A stretch of 64,000 nt of DNA from Ruegeria_C sp041537925 (GCF_041537925.1 NZ_JBGOSH010000001.1:620001-684000), one strand, 5' to 3'; counted from the first letter of the stretch, positions 43,451 to 52,775 are shown. Notes: generated by a model not told the origin, from the sequence alone. Made by a program: numbers and translations.

Positions 43451-43535
43451 CTGTTTGTCCATCCCCATGGAAACGCCAGACCCGACCATACCCAAAGAAA
43501 AACTCCGGCACAACCGGAAGCGGCATCATCTAACA

Positions 43536-43550
43536 CGTTGAAATTCAACG
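43536..43550. promoter_or_regulatory. Palindrome between yqeY-like gene and carA
   Basis: CGTTGAA and TTCAACG are exact reverse complements around a single A. It lies between two divergent genes, 84 bases before the carA start. An operator is possible; the factor is unknown. Confidence 0.35.
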
Positions 43551-43633
43551 ATAGCCCAAAAAACCGGTGCTCTTGACCGGGACGCTGAACCCCCTTAGGA
43601 ACAAGCCGGTTTACCCAATAGGAGAGTCGCGCC

Positions 43634-44800
43634 ATGGCACACCCCGCCCCGTCAAAGCCCACCGCATGTCTGGCATTGGCGGATGGGACGCTGTTCTATG
43701 GCATGGGTTTCGGTGCGACCGGCCAGACCGTGGCCGAGCTGTGCTTCAACACCGCGATGACCGGCTATCAGGAAATCATGACCGACCCGTCTTATGCGGG
43801 CCAGGTCGTGACCTTCACCTTTCCCCATATCGGCAATGTGGGTGTGAACCCCGATGATGACGAAACCGCCGATCCGGTGGCCGAGGGGATGGTGGTCAAA
43901 TGGGACCCGACCACGCCGTCGAACTGGCGCGCTGCGGAAGAGCTGAAAGATTGGCTGACTCGGCGCGGGCGCATCGCCATCGGTGGCGTCGACACGCGGC
44001 GCCTGACCCGCGCGATCCGCCAGCAGGGCGCGCCACATGTAGCGCTGGCCCATGACCCCGAGGGCAATTTCGACATCGCCGCCCTCGTCGCCTCCGCCCG
44101 CGCCTTTACCGGGCTCGAAGGCATGGATCTGGCCAAGGAGGTCACCTGCGCGCAATCCTATCGCTGGGACGAGATGCGCTGGGCCTGGCCCGAGGGCTAT
44201 GCCCGGCAAGAAGACCCGCAGCACAAGGTGGTCGCCATCGACTACGGCGCGAAGCGCAACATTCTGCGCTGCCTTGCTTCGGCGGGCTGCGATGTCACCG
44301 TCCTGCCCGCCACAGCAAGCTCGGCCGAGGTTCTGGCCCACAAGCCCGACGGCGTGTTCCTGTCCAACGGACCCGGCGATCCGGCGGCCACTGGCGAATA
44401 CGCGGTGCCGATGATCCGCGAGATCCTCGAAGGCACCGATCTGCCTGTTTTTGGCATCTGCCTTGGCCACCAGATGCTGGCGCTGGCGCTTGGCGGTGAA
44501 ACGGTCAAGATGAACCACGGCCATCACGGTGCCAACCACCCTGTGAAGGACATGGAAACCGGCAAGGTTGAGATCACCTCGATGAACCACGGCTTCGCGG
44601 TGGATGCGCAAACCCTGCCCGAGGGCGTGGTCGAAACCCACCGCTCGCTCTTTGACGGCTCGAATTGTGGTATCCGCATGGCCAACAGACCGGTCTACTC
44701 GGTGCAACACCACCCCGAGGCGTCACCCGGACCGCAGGACAGCTTCTACCTCTTCGAACGATTCGCCAGCGCGATGTCCGCCCGCAAAGCGGCAAGCTGA
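43634..44800 (+). CDS. carA: Carbamoyl-phosphate synthase small (glutaminase) subunit
   Basis: 388-residue subunit that hydrolyses glutamine and passes ammonia to CarB for carbamoyl phosphate, used in arginine and pyrimidine synthesis. N-terminal small-subunit domain (ALADGTLFYGMGFG; TGYQEIMTDPSYAGQ), then a class I glutamine amidotransferase domain with the nucleophile Cys276 in GICLGHQ and the HHPEASPGPQD triad end. ATG 43634 is preceded by AGGAGAGTCGCGCC. The carB gene is not in the window. Confidence 0.97.
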   Translation: MAHPAPSKPTACLALADGTLFYGMGFGATGQTVAELCFNTAMTGYQEIMTDPSYAGQVVTFTFPHIGNVGVNPDDDETADPVAEGMVVKWDPTTPSNWRAAEELKDWLTRRGRIAIGGVDTRRLTRAIRQQGAPHVALAHDPEGNFDIAALVASARAFTGLEGMDLAKEVTCAQSYRWDEMRWAWPEGYARQEDPQHKVVAIDYGAKRNILRCLASAGCDVTVLPATASSAEVLAHKPDGVFLSNGPGDPAATGEYAVPMIREILEGTDLPVFGICLGHQMLALALGGETVKMNHGHHGANHPVKDMETGKVEITSMNHGFAVDAQTLPEGVVETHRSLFDGSNCGIRMANRPVYSVQHHPEASPGPQDSFYLFERFASAMSARKAAS

Positions 44801-44816
44801 CACGCCCCAGACGTAT

Positions 44817-44832
44817 TTAACCCTGCGTTAAC
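44817..44832. promoter_or_regulatory. CtrA-type box before the glycosyltransferase gene
   Basis: TTAACCCTGCGTTAAC matches the alphaproteobacterial CtrA consensus TTAA-N7-TTAAC exactly. It lies 45 bases before the ATG at 44878, a usual distance for a CtrA-controlled promoter. CtrA control is inferred from the motif alone. Confidence 0.65.
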
Positions 44833-44877
44833 CTTGGTAAGAGAGCCTGCCATCCGGGGGCTTTGCCGAGGAACGTG

Positions 44878-46743
44878 ATGAGCGATCTGAAATTGAACTT
44901 TCAGCGGACGGCCGAGGCCGTTCTCTCCACTGCGCCGCATGTGCCACTGGGGCGTATTCTGGTCAGGAACGGCGCGATCACCCATGCACAGCTTCACGCC
45001 GCGCTTGAGCTGCAATTGCGGCTGAACGCCCCGATTGGCGAGATCATCGTCGCCGAAGGATGGGCCGGTGAGGATCAGGTGCACGCCGCCTTGGTCGAGC
45101 AACGCGGCCTCGCGATGGTCGACCTGTGCCGCGACCGGCCCGAACCGTCGCTCTGGGATCTGCAGCCGCGCGAGTTCTGGCAGCGAACGCGCAGCGCGCC
45201 CTTCAAACGGTCCGGGGCGTTCCTGCAGGTGGCAACCGGACGCCCGGACCGCTTTGCCGAGGTTGAGGCTGGATTTGCTGAAACCGGCCTGATCCCGCAG
45301 CCGGTGCTCGGCCGTGCCGCCGCAATCGACGCCGTGTTCGCTGATCACTTCGCAGCCCCTTTGGCGCATCGGGCGGAAACCCGGGTCGCGCCCGATTTCA
45401 GTTGCCGCGGCTATGGCAGAACCTACGGGCTGTTGGGCGGTGGCGCGCTAGCTGCTCTCGCCACAATCGCGTCGATTGCGCCCGCAGCGCTGGCCGTTGC
45501 CGCCTTCGCCGCCGCCTGCCTGACCTTGCTGCTTTTCTTTACCCTGCGCTGTGTCGGCTTCCTGGCCCATATCCTGGCCCCGCCCGCCAAACCCGATGGC
45601 AACCCCATCCGGGCGAAGCTGCCGAAGGTATCGGTCATCGTAGCGCTCTACAAGGAGCGCGAGATCGCAAATGCACTGATCCGGCGGCTTGGCCGCCTGA
45701 CCTATCCAAAGGCGTTGCTCGATGTGATCCTTGTGCTTGAGGCCAAGGACGAGGTCACGCGCGCCGCGGTTGAAAACCTCGTCCTGCCCCACTGGATGCG
45801 GATTCTGGAGGTGCCGGATACCGGTGGCCTGACCACCAAACCGCGCGCGCTGAACTATGCGCTGGACTTCTGCGCCGGTGAAATCGTCGGCGTCTGGGAT
45901 GCCGAGGACGCGCCCGAACCCGACCAGATTGAAAAGGTGGTGCAACAGTTTGACCGGGCCGGTGCCGATGTTGCCTGCCTGCAGGGCATTCTGGATTATT
46001 ACAATCCGCGCACCAACTGGCGCGCGCGCTGTTTCACCATCGAATATTGCAGCTGGTTCCGCGCCGTGATGCCCGGCATCGCCCGGCTGGGGCTGGTGGT
46101 GCCGCTGGGTGGCACCACGCTGTTCATGCGCAAAACCGCGCTGGAAGAGCTTGGCGGCTGGGATGCCCACAATGTCACCGAAGATGCCGATCTGGGGGTG
46201 CGGCTGTGCCGGGCGGGCTATCGGACCGAGTTCATCCGCACCACAACTTATGAAGAGGCAAACCACCGGCTCTGGCCCTGGGTCAAGCAACGCTCGCGCT
46301 GGCTCAAAGGGTTCATGATCACCTATCTGGTGCATATGCGGGCCCCGCGCCAGCTATGGCGTGATCTGGGTATCTGGCGCTTTCTGGGGTTGCAGGCCTT
46401 TTTTCTCGGCACGCTGGGGCAGTTCCTGTTGGCACCCGTGCTCTGGACCTTCTGGCTGGGCGCGCTGGGTGCGCCGGGCCCGTGGTTCGGGCTGATCGAC
46501 GCGCAAGTGCTGACCATCGCTGCGACATTGCTGTTGGCGGTCGAAGGGATCAGTTTCGCCATCGCCGCCACCGCCCTGTCCGCATCAGGCCGACGCTTTC
46601 TGCTGCCCTGGATTATGACAATGCCGCTGTATTATCCTGCGGGCGTCGTCGCCGCCTACAAAGCACTCTACGAACTAGCGGTGAAACCCTATTTCTGGGA
46701 CAAGACCCAGCACGGGCAGGCGGTCGAGGGCGTTACACCTTAA
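44878..46743 (+). CDS. MshEN domain-glycosyltransferase family 2 fusion, membrane polysaccharide synthase-like
   Basis: 621-residue protein. Residues about 20-90 form a GspE/MshEN-like N-terminal domain (PLGRILVRNGAITHAQLHAA; APIGEIIVAEGW), a fold that binds c-di-GMP in some secretion ATPases. Two hydrophobic helices follow (about 180-225), then a GT2 catalytic domain: PKVSVIVALYKER, GVWDAEDAPEPD (metal-binding acidic motif), VTEDADLGVRLC and KQRSRWLKGF (QRxRW). Three or four C-terminal membrane helices complete a synthase-like topology. Start at ATG 44878. A CtrA-type box precedes it. It likely makes an exported beta-glycan with possible cyclic dinucleotide control; the sugar is unknown. Confidence 0.88.
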   Translation: MSDLKLNFQRTAEAVLSTAPHVPLGRILVRNGAITHAQLHAALELQLRLNAPIGEIIVAEGWAGEDQVHAALVEQRGLAMVDLCRDRPEPSLWDLQPREFWQRTRSAPFKRSGAFLQVATGRPDRFAEVEAGFAETGLIPQPVLGRAAAIDAVFADHFAAPLAHRAETRVAPDFSCRGYGRTYGLLGGGALAALATIASIAPAALAVAAFAAACLTLLLFFTLRCVGFLAHILAPPAKPDGNPIRAKLPKVSVIVALYKEREIANALIRRLGRLTYPKALLDVILVLEAKDEVTRAAVENLVLPHWMRILEVPDTGGLTTKPRALNYALDFCAGEIVGVWDAEDAPEPDQIEKVVQQFDRAGADVACLQGILDYYNPRTNWRARCFTIEYCSWFRAVMPGIARLGLVVPLGGTTLFMRKTALEELGGWDAHNVTEDADLGVRLCRAGYRTEFIRTTTYEEANHRLWPWVKQRSRWLKGFMITYLVHMRAPRQLWRDLGIWRFLGLQAFFLGTLGQFLLAPVLWTFWLGALGAPGPWFGLIDAQVLTIAATLLLAVEGISFAIAATALSASGRRFLLPWIMTMPLYYPAGVVAAYKALYELAVKPYFWDKTQHGQAVEGVTP

Positions 46744-46753
46744 GGTCGTGACC

Positions 46754-47404
46754 CTAAATGCGTTCGCGCTCATCCGCATCCTGCTTGAGCCGGGTGACAA
46801 AGGCGACCGAGATATGGTCCTTGAGCGCGCGGCCGGCCGCCTCTTCGTCTCGCGCGGCAATCGCTTCGACGATGGCCTTGTGTTCCGCTTGGGCGATCTC
46901 GCCCCGGCCCTGCGCGGCCAGCGAGGTGGTCGCCATCAACGCCATGGTGCGGTGCACCAGATCCAGCTGCTGCACCAGATAGCGATTGTGCGAGGCCAGG
47001 TGGATCTGCTCGTGAAACCGCCGGTTCGCGCGGCTGAGCGCGGGCGGATCATCAACCAGCGCATCGTCGGCCTCGACCATTTCGCGTAGCACCCTGATTT
47101 CCTCTTCGGTGGCATGGCGTGCGGCAAGGCTGGCAGCCAGCCCTTCCAACTCGCTGCGCACGACGTAAAGCTCGGCCATCTGGTTGTGATCCAGCGAAGC
47201 GACGATCAGCGAGCGACCGTCGCGTTCCAGCAGCGATTGCGTCTCGAGCCGTTGCAACGCCTCGCGGATCGGGGTGCGCGACACACCGAAACGTTCCGCC
47301 AGATCGCTCTCCACCAAACGGTCACCGGGTTTGTACACCCCGACATCGATCGCTTCGAGGACCAGGTGATAGGCGTCTTTCTGATTGGAATGGGTGCGGT
47401 TCAT
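46754..47404 (-). CDS. GntR family regulator with FCD domain
   Basis: 216-residue FadR-type regulator. A winged helix-turn-helix with GVYKPGDRLVESDLAERF and VSRTPIREALQRLE (residues 20-55) is followed by an all-helical FCD ligand domain (HEQIHLASHNRYLVQQL; EHKAIVEAIAARDEE) with histidine and aspartate placed to bind a metal and an acidic ligand. Start at ATG 47404. The neighbours are not an obvious catabolic operon, so its target may be elsewhere. Confidence 0.92.
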   Translation of the reverse strand: MNRTHSNQKDAYHLVLEAIDVGVYKPGDRLVESDLAERFGVSRTPIREALQRLETQSLLERDGRSLIVASLDHNQMAELYVVRSELEGLAASLAARHATEEEIRVLREMVEADDALVDDPPALSRANRRFHEQIHLASHNRYLVQQLDLVHRTMALMATTSLAAQGRGEIAQAEHKAIVEAIAARDEEAAGRALKDHISVAFVTRLKQDADERERI

Positions 47405-47504
47405 GCAAGCGGCTTTCCTTGTTCGGACCTGTCTAGCGCCCCCGGCACCCGCCAATCAAGCCAAAGCGTTGAAAAGGGGCGCCGACTGGCCTAAACCCGG
47501 CCCC

Positions 47505-48149
47505 ATGGTCAGGCACAATTTCTCACATGTGGCGCATTGGGTGTTCGATCTGGACAACACTCTCTACCCGCCGCAGATGCAGCTCTTCGATCAGATCGAA
47601 GTGCTGATGACGCAATATGTGATGCGGGCGCTCTCGGTCAGCGAGGCCGAGGCCGACCGGCTGCGCAGCCATTACTGGCACACCTATGGCACGACGCTGG
47701 CGGGGCTGATGCGCGAGCATGATCTGGACCCGGACCCCTATCTGCACGCGGTCCACCAGATCGATACCACCCATATGGAGCCCGACACGGAACTGGCCGC
47801 ACATATCAGTGGGCTGCCCGGACGGCGCATCGTCTATACCAACGGGTCTGCACCCTATGCCGAACGCGTGCTTGCCGCGCGCGGGCTGAGCGGACTGTTC
47901 GACGCGATCTACGGCGTCGAACATGCGGGCTATCGCCCCAAGCCCGAGCGCGCCGCGTTCGAGGCGATCTTTTCCCGGGACGGTGTCACCCCCGACCGCG
48001 CCGCCATGTTCGAGGATGACCCCCGCAATCTGGCAGCCCCCTATGAGATGGGCATGCGCACCGTTCATGTCGCCCCCACCCGCGCCGAGGCGCTCCACAT
48101 TCATCACCATACCGACGACCTGACGGGGTTTCTGGCAAGGCTGGTCTGA
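47505..48149 (+). CDS. HAD-family pyrimidine 5'-nucleotidase
   Basis: 214-residue HAD hydrolase of the pyrimidine 5'-nucleotidase (YjjG/SDT1-like) type. The catalytic DxD appears as VFDLDNTLYP, motif II as IVYTNGS, the lysine region as YRPKPERAAF and the acidic pair as MFEDDPRNL. It should dephosphorylate nucleoside monophosphates. Start at ATG 47505 (MVRHNFSHV). Divergent from the GntR gene. Confidence 0.92.
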   Translation: MVRHNFSHVAHWVFDLDNTLYPPQMQLFDQIEVLMTQYVMRALSVSEAEADRLRSHYWHTYGTTLAGLMREHDLDPDPYLHAVHQIDTTHMEPDTELAAHISGLPGRRIVYTNGSAPYAERVLAARGLSGLFDAIYGVEHAGYRPKPERAAFEAIFSRDGVTPDRAAMFEDDPRNLAAPYEMGMRTVHVAPTRAEALHIHHHTDDLTGFLARLV

Positions 48150-48235
48150 AATGGACCCATAGCGACACTGTGTGCCGCGTGCAGTTGCGCGGGGTTTGCT
48201 AGTCTGTGTAAAAAGATGCATCAGAGAGGTTTCTT

Positions 48236-48496
48236 ATGAGCACTACAACATCCCCCACCCCGCATTCCTTCTGGCGCCGCCTGGCGATGGCGCTCCCGTT
48301 TGGTGCTGGCATCGTCGGGCAGATCGACGCCGGGACGCTGGATCGCGGAGCGGTGAAGGCCTGGGGTCTGGTGATTGCGGGCGTGGCGATCTGGGGATGC
48401 TCGATTGCCCTTTTCGGCGTGCTTGGCCTCTATATCCCGGCGCTTATCATGGTGCCGGTGATCTGGGCCATCCTGCTCATTATCACCCTGGGATAA
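48236..48496 (+). CDS. Unknown small membrane protein
   Basis: 86-residue protein with a short cytosolic start (MSTTTSPTPHSFWRRL) and two predicted membrane helices, AWGLVIAGVAIWGCSIALFG and GLYIPALIMVPVIWAILLII, preceded by a weaker hydrophobic segment. ATG 48236 lies after AGAGAGGTTTCTT. No family recognised. Same strand as the monooxygenase 73 bases downstream. Confidence 0.72.
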   Translation: MSTTTSPTPHSFWRRLAMALPFGAGIVGQIDAGTLDRGAVKAWGLVIAGVAIWGCSIALFGVLGLYIPALIMVPVIWAILLIITLG

Positions 48497-48569
48497 GCAC
48501 CGGGACAGCTTGTCGCTTGGCCTTGACCGGCGGCGCGGATTACAGTCCGCCCGAACGGAGGCCTGCGCG

Positions 48570-49766
48570 ATGACCCAAACCTGCGATATCCTGATTTCCG
48601 GCGGCGGCATCGCCGGCCTGACCGCTGCCGCCGCCTTTGGCGCGGCAGGCTTTGACGTGATCTGCGTCGACCCGACCCCGCCGGTGACCGAACGCGACGC
48701 TGCGGGCTCGGACCTGCGCACCACCGCGTTTCTGCAGCCGGCGCAGGCGCTGCTGGAACAATGCGGGCTCTGGGCGCGACTGACGAATCATGCCGCCCCG
48801 CTGCAAATCATGCGGATCGTCGACGCGGGCGGCGAGGTGCCGGAACCGCGCATCGTGCGCGATTTCAACGCCGCCGACATCTCCGATCAGCCTTTTGGCT
48901 GGAACCTGCCGAACTGGCTGCTGCGCCGCGAGATGATCGCCCTGCTGACCGAGTTGCCGAATGTCGATTTCAGGCCCGGCACCGGCACAACCACGCTCTT
49001 TACCCGGACCAGCGAGGCGCGGGTGGGTTTGAGCGATGGCAGCCGCCTCCGCTGCAAGCTTGTCATTGCCGCAGACGGGCGCAACTCGCCCATGCGCGAG
49101 GCCGCCGGAATTAATGTGAAAACCACGCGCTACGGGCAAAAAGCGCTGGCCTTTGCCGTCACCCACGCGACACCGCACAAAAATGTCTCGACCGAGATCC
49201 ACCGCTCGGGCGGGCCGTTCACCATGGTGCCGCTGCCGGACTGGCAGGGATCGCCTTCATCCGCGATTGTCTGGATGGAGCGCGGGCCGGTGGCACAAGA
49301 TCTGCTTGCGATGCCCGATACGGCCTTCGAGGCTGCAATGACCGAACGCTCCTGCGGGTTGCTCGGGCCGCTGAAACTGGCCTCGCGCCGCACGATCTGG
49401 CCGATCATCAGCCAATCCGCGACGCGGCTTGCAGGTGAACGGATCGCGCTGATGGCCGAGGCTGCCCATGTGGTGCCGCCGATCGGCGCGCAGGGGCTGA
49501 ACATGTCGCTGAACGATCTGCGAATCTTGCTGGACCTGGCCGAGGCGCATCGCAACGATCTCGGCAACGCCGCCATGCTTGATGCCTATCACAAGGCGCG
49601 CATCCGAGACGTGGAATTGCGGGTCACCGGGATCGACCTGCTGAACCGCGCCTCGATGGTCGAGGCGCAGCCGTTGCGTGATGCCCGTGCCCTGGGTCTG
49701 GACACGCTCTATGCCCTGCCCGCCGTGCGCCGCACGTTGATGCAGATGGGGCTGGGTGTGCGCTGA
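48570..49766 (+). CDS. UbiH/UbiF/COQ6-type FAD monooxygenase
   Basis: 398-residue flavin hydroxylase. FAD-binding GxGxxG at the N-terminus (ILISGGGIAGLTAAAAFGAAG), a central DG motif (VIAADGRNSPMREAAG) and the C-terminal GERIALMAEAAHVVPPIGAQGLNMSLNDL. That pattern is the ubiquinone biosynthesis hydroxylase signature, so ring hydroxylation of a ubiquinone precursor is likely; which position cannot be read. Start at ATG 48570 (MTQTCDILI) rather than 48510. Confidence 0.9.
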   Translation: MTQTCDILISGGGIAGLTAAAAFGAAGFDVICVDPTPPVTERDAAGSDLRTTAFLQPAQALLEQCGLWARLTNHAAPLQIMRIVDAGGEVPEPRIVRDFNAADISDQPFGWNLPNWLLRREMIALLTELPNVDFRPGTGTTTLFTRTSEARVGLSDGSRLRCKLVIAADGRNSPMREAAGINVKTTRYGQKALAFAVTHATPHKNVSTEIHRSGGPFTMVPLPDWQGSPSSAIVWMERGPVAQDLLAMPDTAFEAAMTERSCGLLGPLKLASRRTIWPIISQSATRLAGERIALMAEAAHVVPPIGAQGLNMSLNDLRILLDLAEAHRNDLGNAAMLDAYHKARIRDVELRVTGIDLLNRASMVEAQPLRDARALGLDTLYALPAVRRTLMQMGLGVR

Positions 49767-49773
49767 ACGGGTC

Positions 49774-50901
49774 TTACAGAACCTTGTCCAGCACCCGCTT
49801 CAACCGCGCAATGGTGCCGTCCACATCATAAAGCTTGTCGAGGCCGAACAGCCCCAGCCGGAAAGTGCTGAAGCCTTCGGGCTCATCACATTGCAGCGGC
49901 ACGCCAGCGGCGATCTGCATGCCTTCGGCGGCGAATTTCTTGCCGCTCTTGATGTCGGGGTCACCGGTATAGCTGACCACCACCCCCGGCGCGCCGAACC
50001 CGTCGGCGGCAACCGAGGTAGCGCCCTTGTCCTTGAGCAGCGCCCTCACGCCAGTGCCCAACGCCCATTGCGCTTCGCGCAGTTTTTCAAAGCCATAATC
50101 GCGGGTCTCGACCATCGTGTCACGGAAGGCTTTCAGTGCATCTGTTGGCATGGTGGCGTGATAGGCATGACCGCCATTCTCATATGCCGCCATGATCTCG
50201 CGCCACTTCTTGAGGTCGACTGCGAAGCTGTCCGACGTGGTTTCCTGAAGGCGCTGTTCGGCACGCTCTGACAGCATCACCAGCCCAGCACAGGGCGACG
50301 CGCTCCAGCCCTTTTGCGGGGCCGAGATCAACACATCGACGCCGGTGGCTTTCATGTCGATCCAGATGCAGCCCGAGGCGATACAATCCAGCACCATCAG
50401 CGCGCCCACTTCATGGGCTGCGCTGGCCAGCGCGGTCACGTAGTCATCGGGCAGGATCACCCCGGCCGAGGTTTCCACATGCGGGGCAAAGACCACATCC
50501 GGCTTTTGCTCGCGGATCGCAGCCACAACCTCGTCGATGGGAGCCGGTGCAAAGGGCTGCGGGCTGGCATTGCCAGTCTGACGCGCCTTCATCACCGTGG
50601 CACTCGCGGTCAACTCGCCGGTTTCGATGATCTGGCTCCAGCGATAGGAAAACCAACCATTGCGCACGACCAGAATATTTGCACCGCGCGCAAACTGACG
50701 CGCGACGGCCTCCATCCCATAGGTGCCGCCACCAGGGATCACCGCTACACCATCGGCGTTATAAACCGATTTCAGCAGTTCCAAGATGTCGCGCATCACC
50801 TGCTGAAAATCAGCGGACATATGGTTGAGCGAGCGGTCAGTGAAAACAACGGAGAATTCCTCGAGCCCGTTGGGGTCGACAGTATCAAGCAGTGCAGGCA
50901 C
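49774..50901 (-). CDS. Class V aminotransferase, alanine-glyoxylate/serine-pyruvate type
   Basis: 375-residue PLP enzyme. IPGGGTYGMEAVARQF binds the cofactor phosphate, and the Schiff-base lysine is Lys197 in LISAPQKGWSASPC. RSLNHMSADFQQVMRDILE at the N-terminus is typical of the COG0075 group, which includes alanine-glyoxylate, serine-pyruvate and 2-aminoethylphosphonate transaminases. GTG at 50901 (MPALLDTVDPNG) is the preferred start; the frame is open to 51048 but without homology. The gene is divergent from a UTRA-type GntR regulator, which probably controls it. The amino donor is uncertain. Confidence 0.86.
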   Translation of the reverse strand: MPALLDTVDPNGLEEFSVVFTDRSLNHMSADFQQVMRDILELLKSVYNADGVAVIPGGGTYGMEAVARQFARGANILVVRNGWFSYRWSQIIETGELTASATVMKARQTGNASPQPFAPAPIDEVVAAIREQKPDVVFAPHVETSAGVILPDDYVTALASAAHEVGALMVLDCIASGCIWIDMKATGVDVLISAPQKGWSASPCAGLVMLSERAEQRLQETTSDSFAVDLKKWREIMAAYENGGHAYHATMPTDALKAFRDTMVETRDYGFEKLREAQWALGTGVRALLKDKGATSVAADGFGAPGVVVSYTGDPDIKSGKKFAAEGMQIAAGVPLQCDEPEGFSTFRLGLFGLDKLYDVDGTIARLKRVLDKVL

Positions 50902-51083
50902 GGCAGCTATCCTTCTGATATTTTCAGCCTGTAGATACCGGCCGATTGACGCTGGGGAAACCTGCAAACGCGAATCTCGACAGAAAACTCCCCAGCTTCC
51001 CTTAGCATCGCGGCCGCATGAACGATCTAACAAAAACGTCAAAATCAACCATGGAATAGGTGCTTCCCCAAGGGCATGACGCC

Positions 51084-51097
51084 AATTGGGGTCAATT
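51084..51097. promoter_or_regulatory. Possible operator AATTG-N4-CAATT between aminotransferase and regulator
   Basis: A perfect inverted repeat AATTG-GGGT-CAATT lies in the 260-base divergent region, 67 bases before the regulator start. UTRA regulators usually bind short palindromes in this place. Five-base arms make this only suggestive. Confidence 0.3.
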
Positions 51098-51164
51098 TAA
51101 CTTTACACCATAAGATGTTTGCGAACAAATTGGCACACGCAAGGAAAGATAAGGTCGTAGCCAG

Positions 51165-51866
51165 TTGCAGGAACGTAAAAGAACCAGCTTCCAAGCGGTT
51201 CGCCAGTTGGTACAGAGCAGGATTGAAAAGGGTATCTGGCCGCAAGGCACATTGCTTCCCACCGAGTCAGATCTGGCCGAGGAATTCGGCTGCGCCCGTG
51301 CGACAGTGAACCGCGCTTTGCGGGAACTTGCCGATGGCGGCTTTGTGGAACGCCGCCGCAAAAGCGGAACACGGGTTACAACCGCGCCAGTCAAGCTGGC
51401 GAAGTTCGAGATCGCGCTGGTGCGCAAAATGGTCGAAGAGCAGAACGCAACCTACCGGTACACGCTGGTAAGCCATTCGATCGATCCCGCGCCGGCCTGG
51501 CTCAGTTCGCGGCTAGGCCTGCTGCCCGATCGCCGCGTCCTGCACGTGCTCTGCATGCATTATGCCAATAACCACCCCTTCCAGTTCGAGGAACGCTGGG
51601 TCAATCTGGATGTGGTCCCTGAGATCGAACAGGCCGACCTTTCTCAGGCAGGCCCGAATGAATGGCTGCTGGCCTATGTCCCCTTCACCGATGCCGAGAT
51701 GATCCTGTCCTCGGTGCCAGCCGATGCCCGCATAGCCGAGTTTCTGGCGACCTCGGCAGGCACCTCCGTGATGCAGATCGAGCGGACCACCTGGAAACAG
51801 GGAGTCCCGGTCACCTTCGTGCGGATGACGCACCATTCGGGCTTTCAGGTCCGGGCGCGGTACTGA
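51165..51866 (+). CDS. GntR family regulator with UTRA domain
   Basis: 233-residue regulator of the HutC/PhnF type. N-terminal winged helix (GIWPQGTLLPTESDLAEEF; CARATVNRALRELADGGFVERR, residues 22-62) and a C-terminal UTRA ligand domain (VLHVLCMHYANNHPFQFEERWVN; VMQIERTTWKQGVPVTFVRMTH). The start is TTG 51165. It is divergent from the class V aminotransferase gene and overlaps the tail of the Lrp gene on the other strand by 56 bases. Confidence 0.88.
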   Translation: MQERKRTSFQAVRQLVQSRIEKGIWPQGTLLPTESDLAEEFGCARATVNRALRELADGGFVERRRKSGTRVTTAPVKLAKFEIALVRKMVEEQNATYRYTLVSHSIDPAPAWLSSRLGLLPDRRVLHVLCMHYANNHPFQFEERWVNLDVVPEIEQADLSQAGPNEWLLAYVPFTDAEMILSSVPADARIAEFLATSAGTSVMQIERTTWKQGVPVTFVRMTHHSGFQVRARY

Positions 51867-52323
51867 CCCCGATCGGGCCGGGTAGTCGTTCTTCGCTCAG
51901 CAATACATTTGCCTCAACGTCTCCGGCACCGGGCAGTGTCATGATCCGGCGGCGCAGCACCCGTTCGAAATCAGCCAGATCGCGGGCAACAATCCGCAAG
52001 CGATAATCATAAAGCCCCAGAACATGTTCCACGGTCTGCACCTCTGGGATTGCAGAGACCGCACGTTCGAAATCCTCCAGGCTGACCTGCCCCTTACGCG
52101 CCAGCTTGACACCCAAAAAGACCGTCACGCCAAATCCCAGCGCCTCGGCATTCAGCCGCAACCGACGGCCCTTGATCGCACCGCTTTCGTGCAACCGCTT
52201 GATACGGCGCCAGGCGGCGGGCTGCGACAGGCCAAAACGCCGGCCCAGCGCGCCCGCGCTTTGGGTGGCATCCTGGGTCAGTGCGTGCAGCAGCTTGCGG
52301 TCCATCTCGTCAAACTCGATCAT
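51811..52323 (-). CDS. Lrp/AsnC family regulator, second of a pair
   Basis: 170-residue Lrp-type protein: N-terminal helix-turn-helix (LSQPAAWRRIKRLHESGAIKG), then the RAM ligand domain (FLGVKLARKGQVSLEDFERAV; VLGLYDYRLRIVARDLADFERVL). It is longer than usual at the C-terminus by about 20 residues, and that extension overlaps the convergent GntR gene by 56 bases. Its start overlaps the stop of the first Lrp gene (ATGA at 52320-52323), so the two are made together and may form mixed oligomers. Confidence 0.92.
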   Translation of the reverse strand: MIEFDEMDRKLLHALTQDATQSAGALGRRFGLSQPAAWRRIKRLHESGAIKGRRLRLNAEALGFGVTVFLGVKLARKGQVSLEDFERAVSAIPEVQTVEHVLGLYDYRLRIVARDLADFERVLRRRIMTLPGAGDVEANVLLSEERLPGPIGVSTAPGPESPNGASSARR

Positions 52324-52775
52324 ACCGGCAGCGCCTCGTCCCGCTTCACCCGTGCGATATGCATCAGCGCCTCGATATCGGCGATATGCGGCAGTGTCAG
52401 AATGCGGTCGCGATAGATCTGCTGGTAGTGCGACATGTCCCGCGCGATGACAGAAAGCCGCACATCGACCCGGCCGAGAAAGGTCTGGATCTCGATCACT
52501 TCGGGCACTTGACGCGCCTGTGCGGTAAACTCATCAAAGGCGCGCGCCTGCGTCTTGTCCAATGTCACCCGCAGCGAAACCTCAACCGCATAGCCCAGCG
52601 CCGTCCAGTCGATCACCGCCTCCTGCCCCTGGATGATCCCGTTCGCCTCCATCTTCTCGATCCGTCGCCAGCAGACGCCCGAGGTGATCCGGCACCGCTC
52701 GGCCAGTTCAGAAGTAGACAGGCTGGGATCGGCCTGCAGGTAGCGAAGAATGCGTCTGTCGATATCGTCAAGCAT
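52320..52775 (-). CDS. Lrp/AsnC family regulator, first of a pair
   Basis: 151-residue Lrp-type regulator: helix-turn-helix (LSTSELAERCRITSGVCWRRIEKM) and RAM domain (VSLRVTLDKTQARAFDEF; TFLGRVDVRLSVIARDMSHYQQIY). Divergent from ilvC with 132 bases between starts; that region is AT-rich on the Lrp side and contains the palindrome TTCGCGAA at 52798-52805. The arrangement suggests branched-chain amino acid control of ilvC or of the regulators themselves. Confidence 0.93.
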   Translation of the reverse strand: MLDDIDRRILRYLQADPSLSTSELAERCRITSGVCWRRIEKMEANGIIQGQEAVIDWTALGYAVEVSLRVTLDKTQARAFDEFTAQARQVPEVIEIQTFLGRVDVRLSVIARDMSHYQQIYRDRILTLPHIADIEALMHIARVKRDEALPV

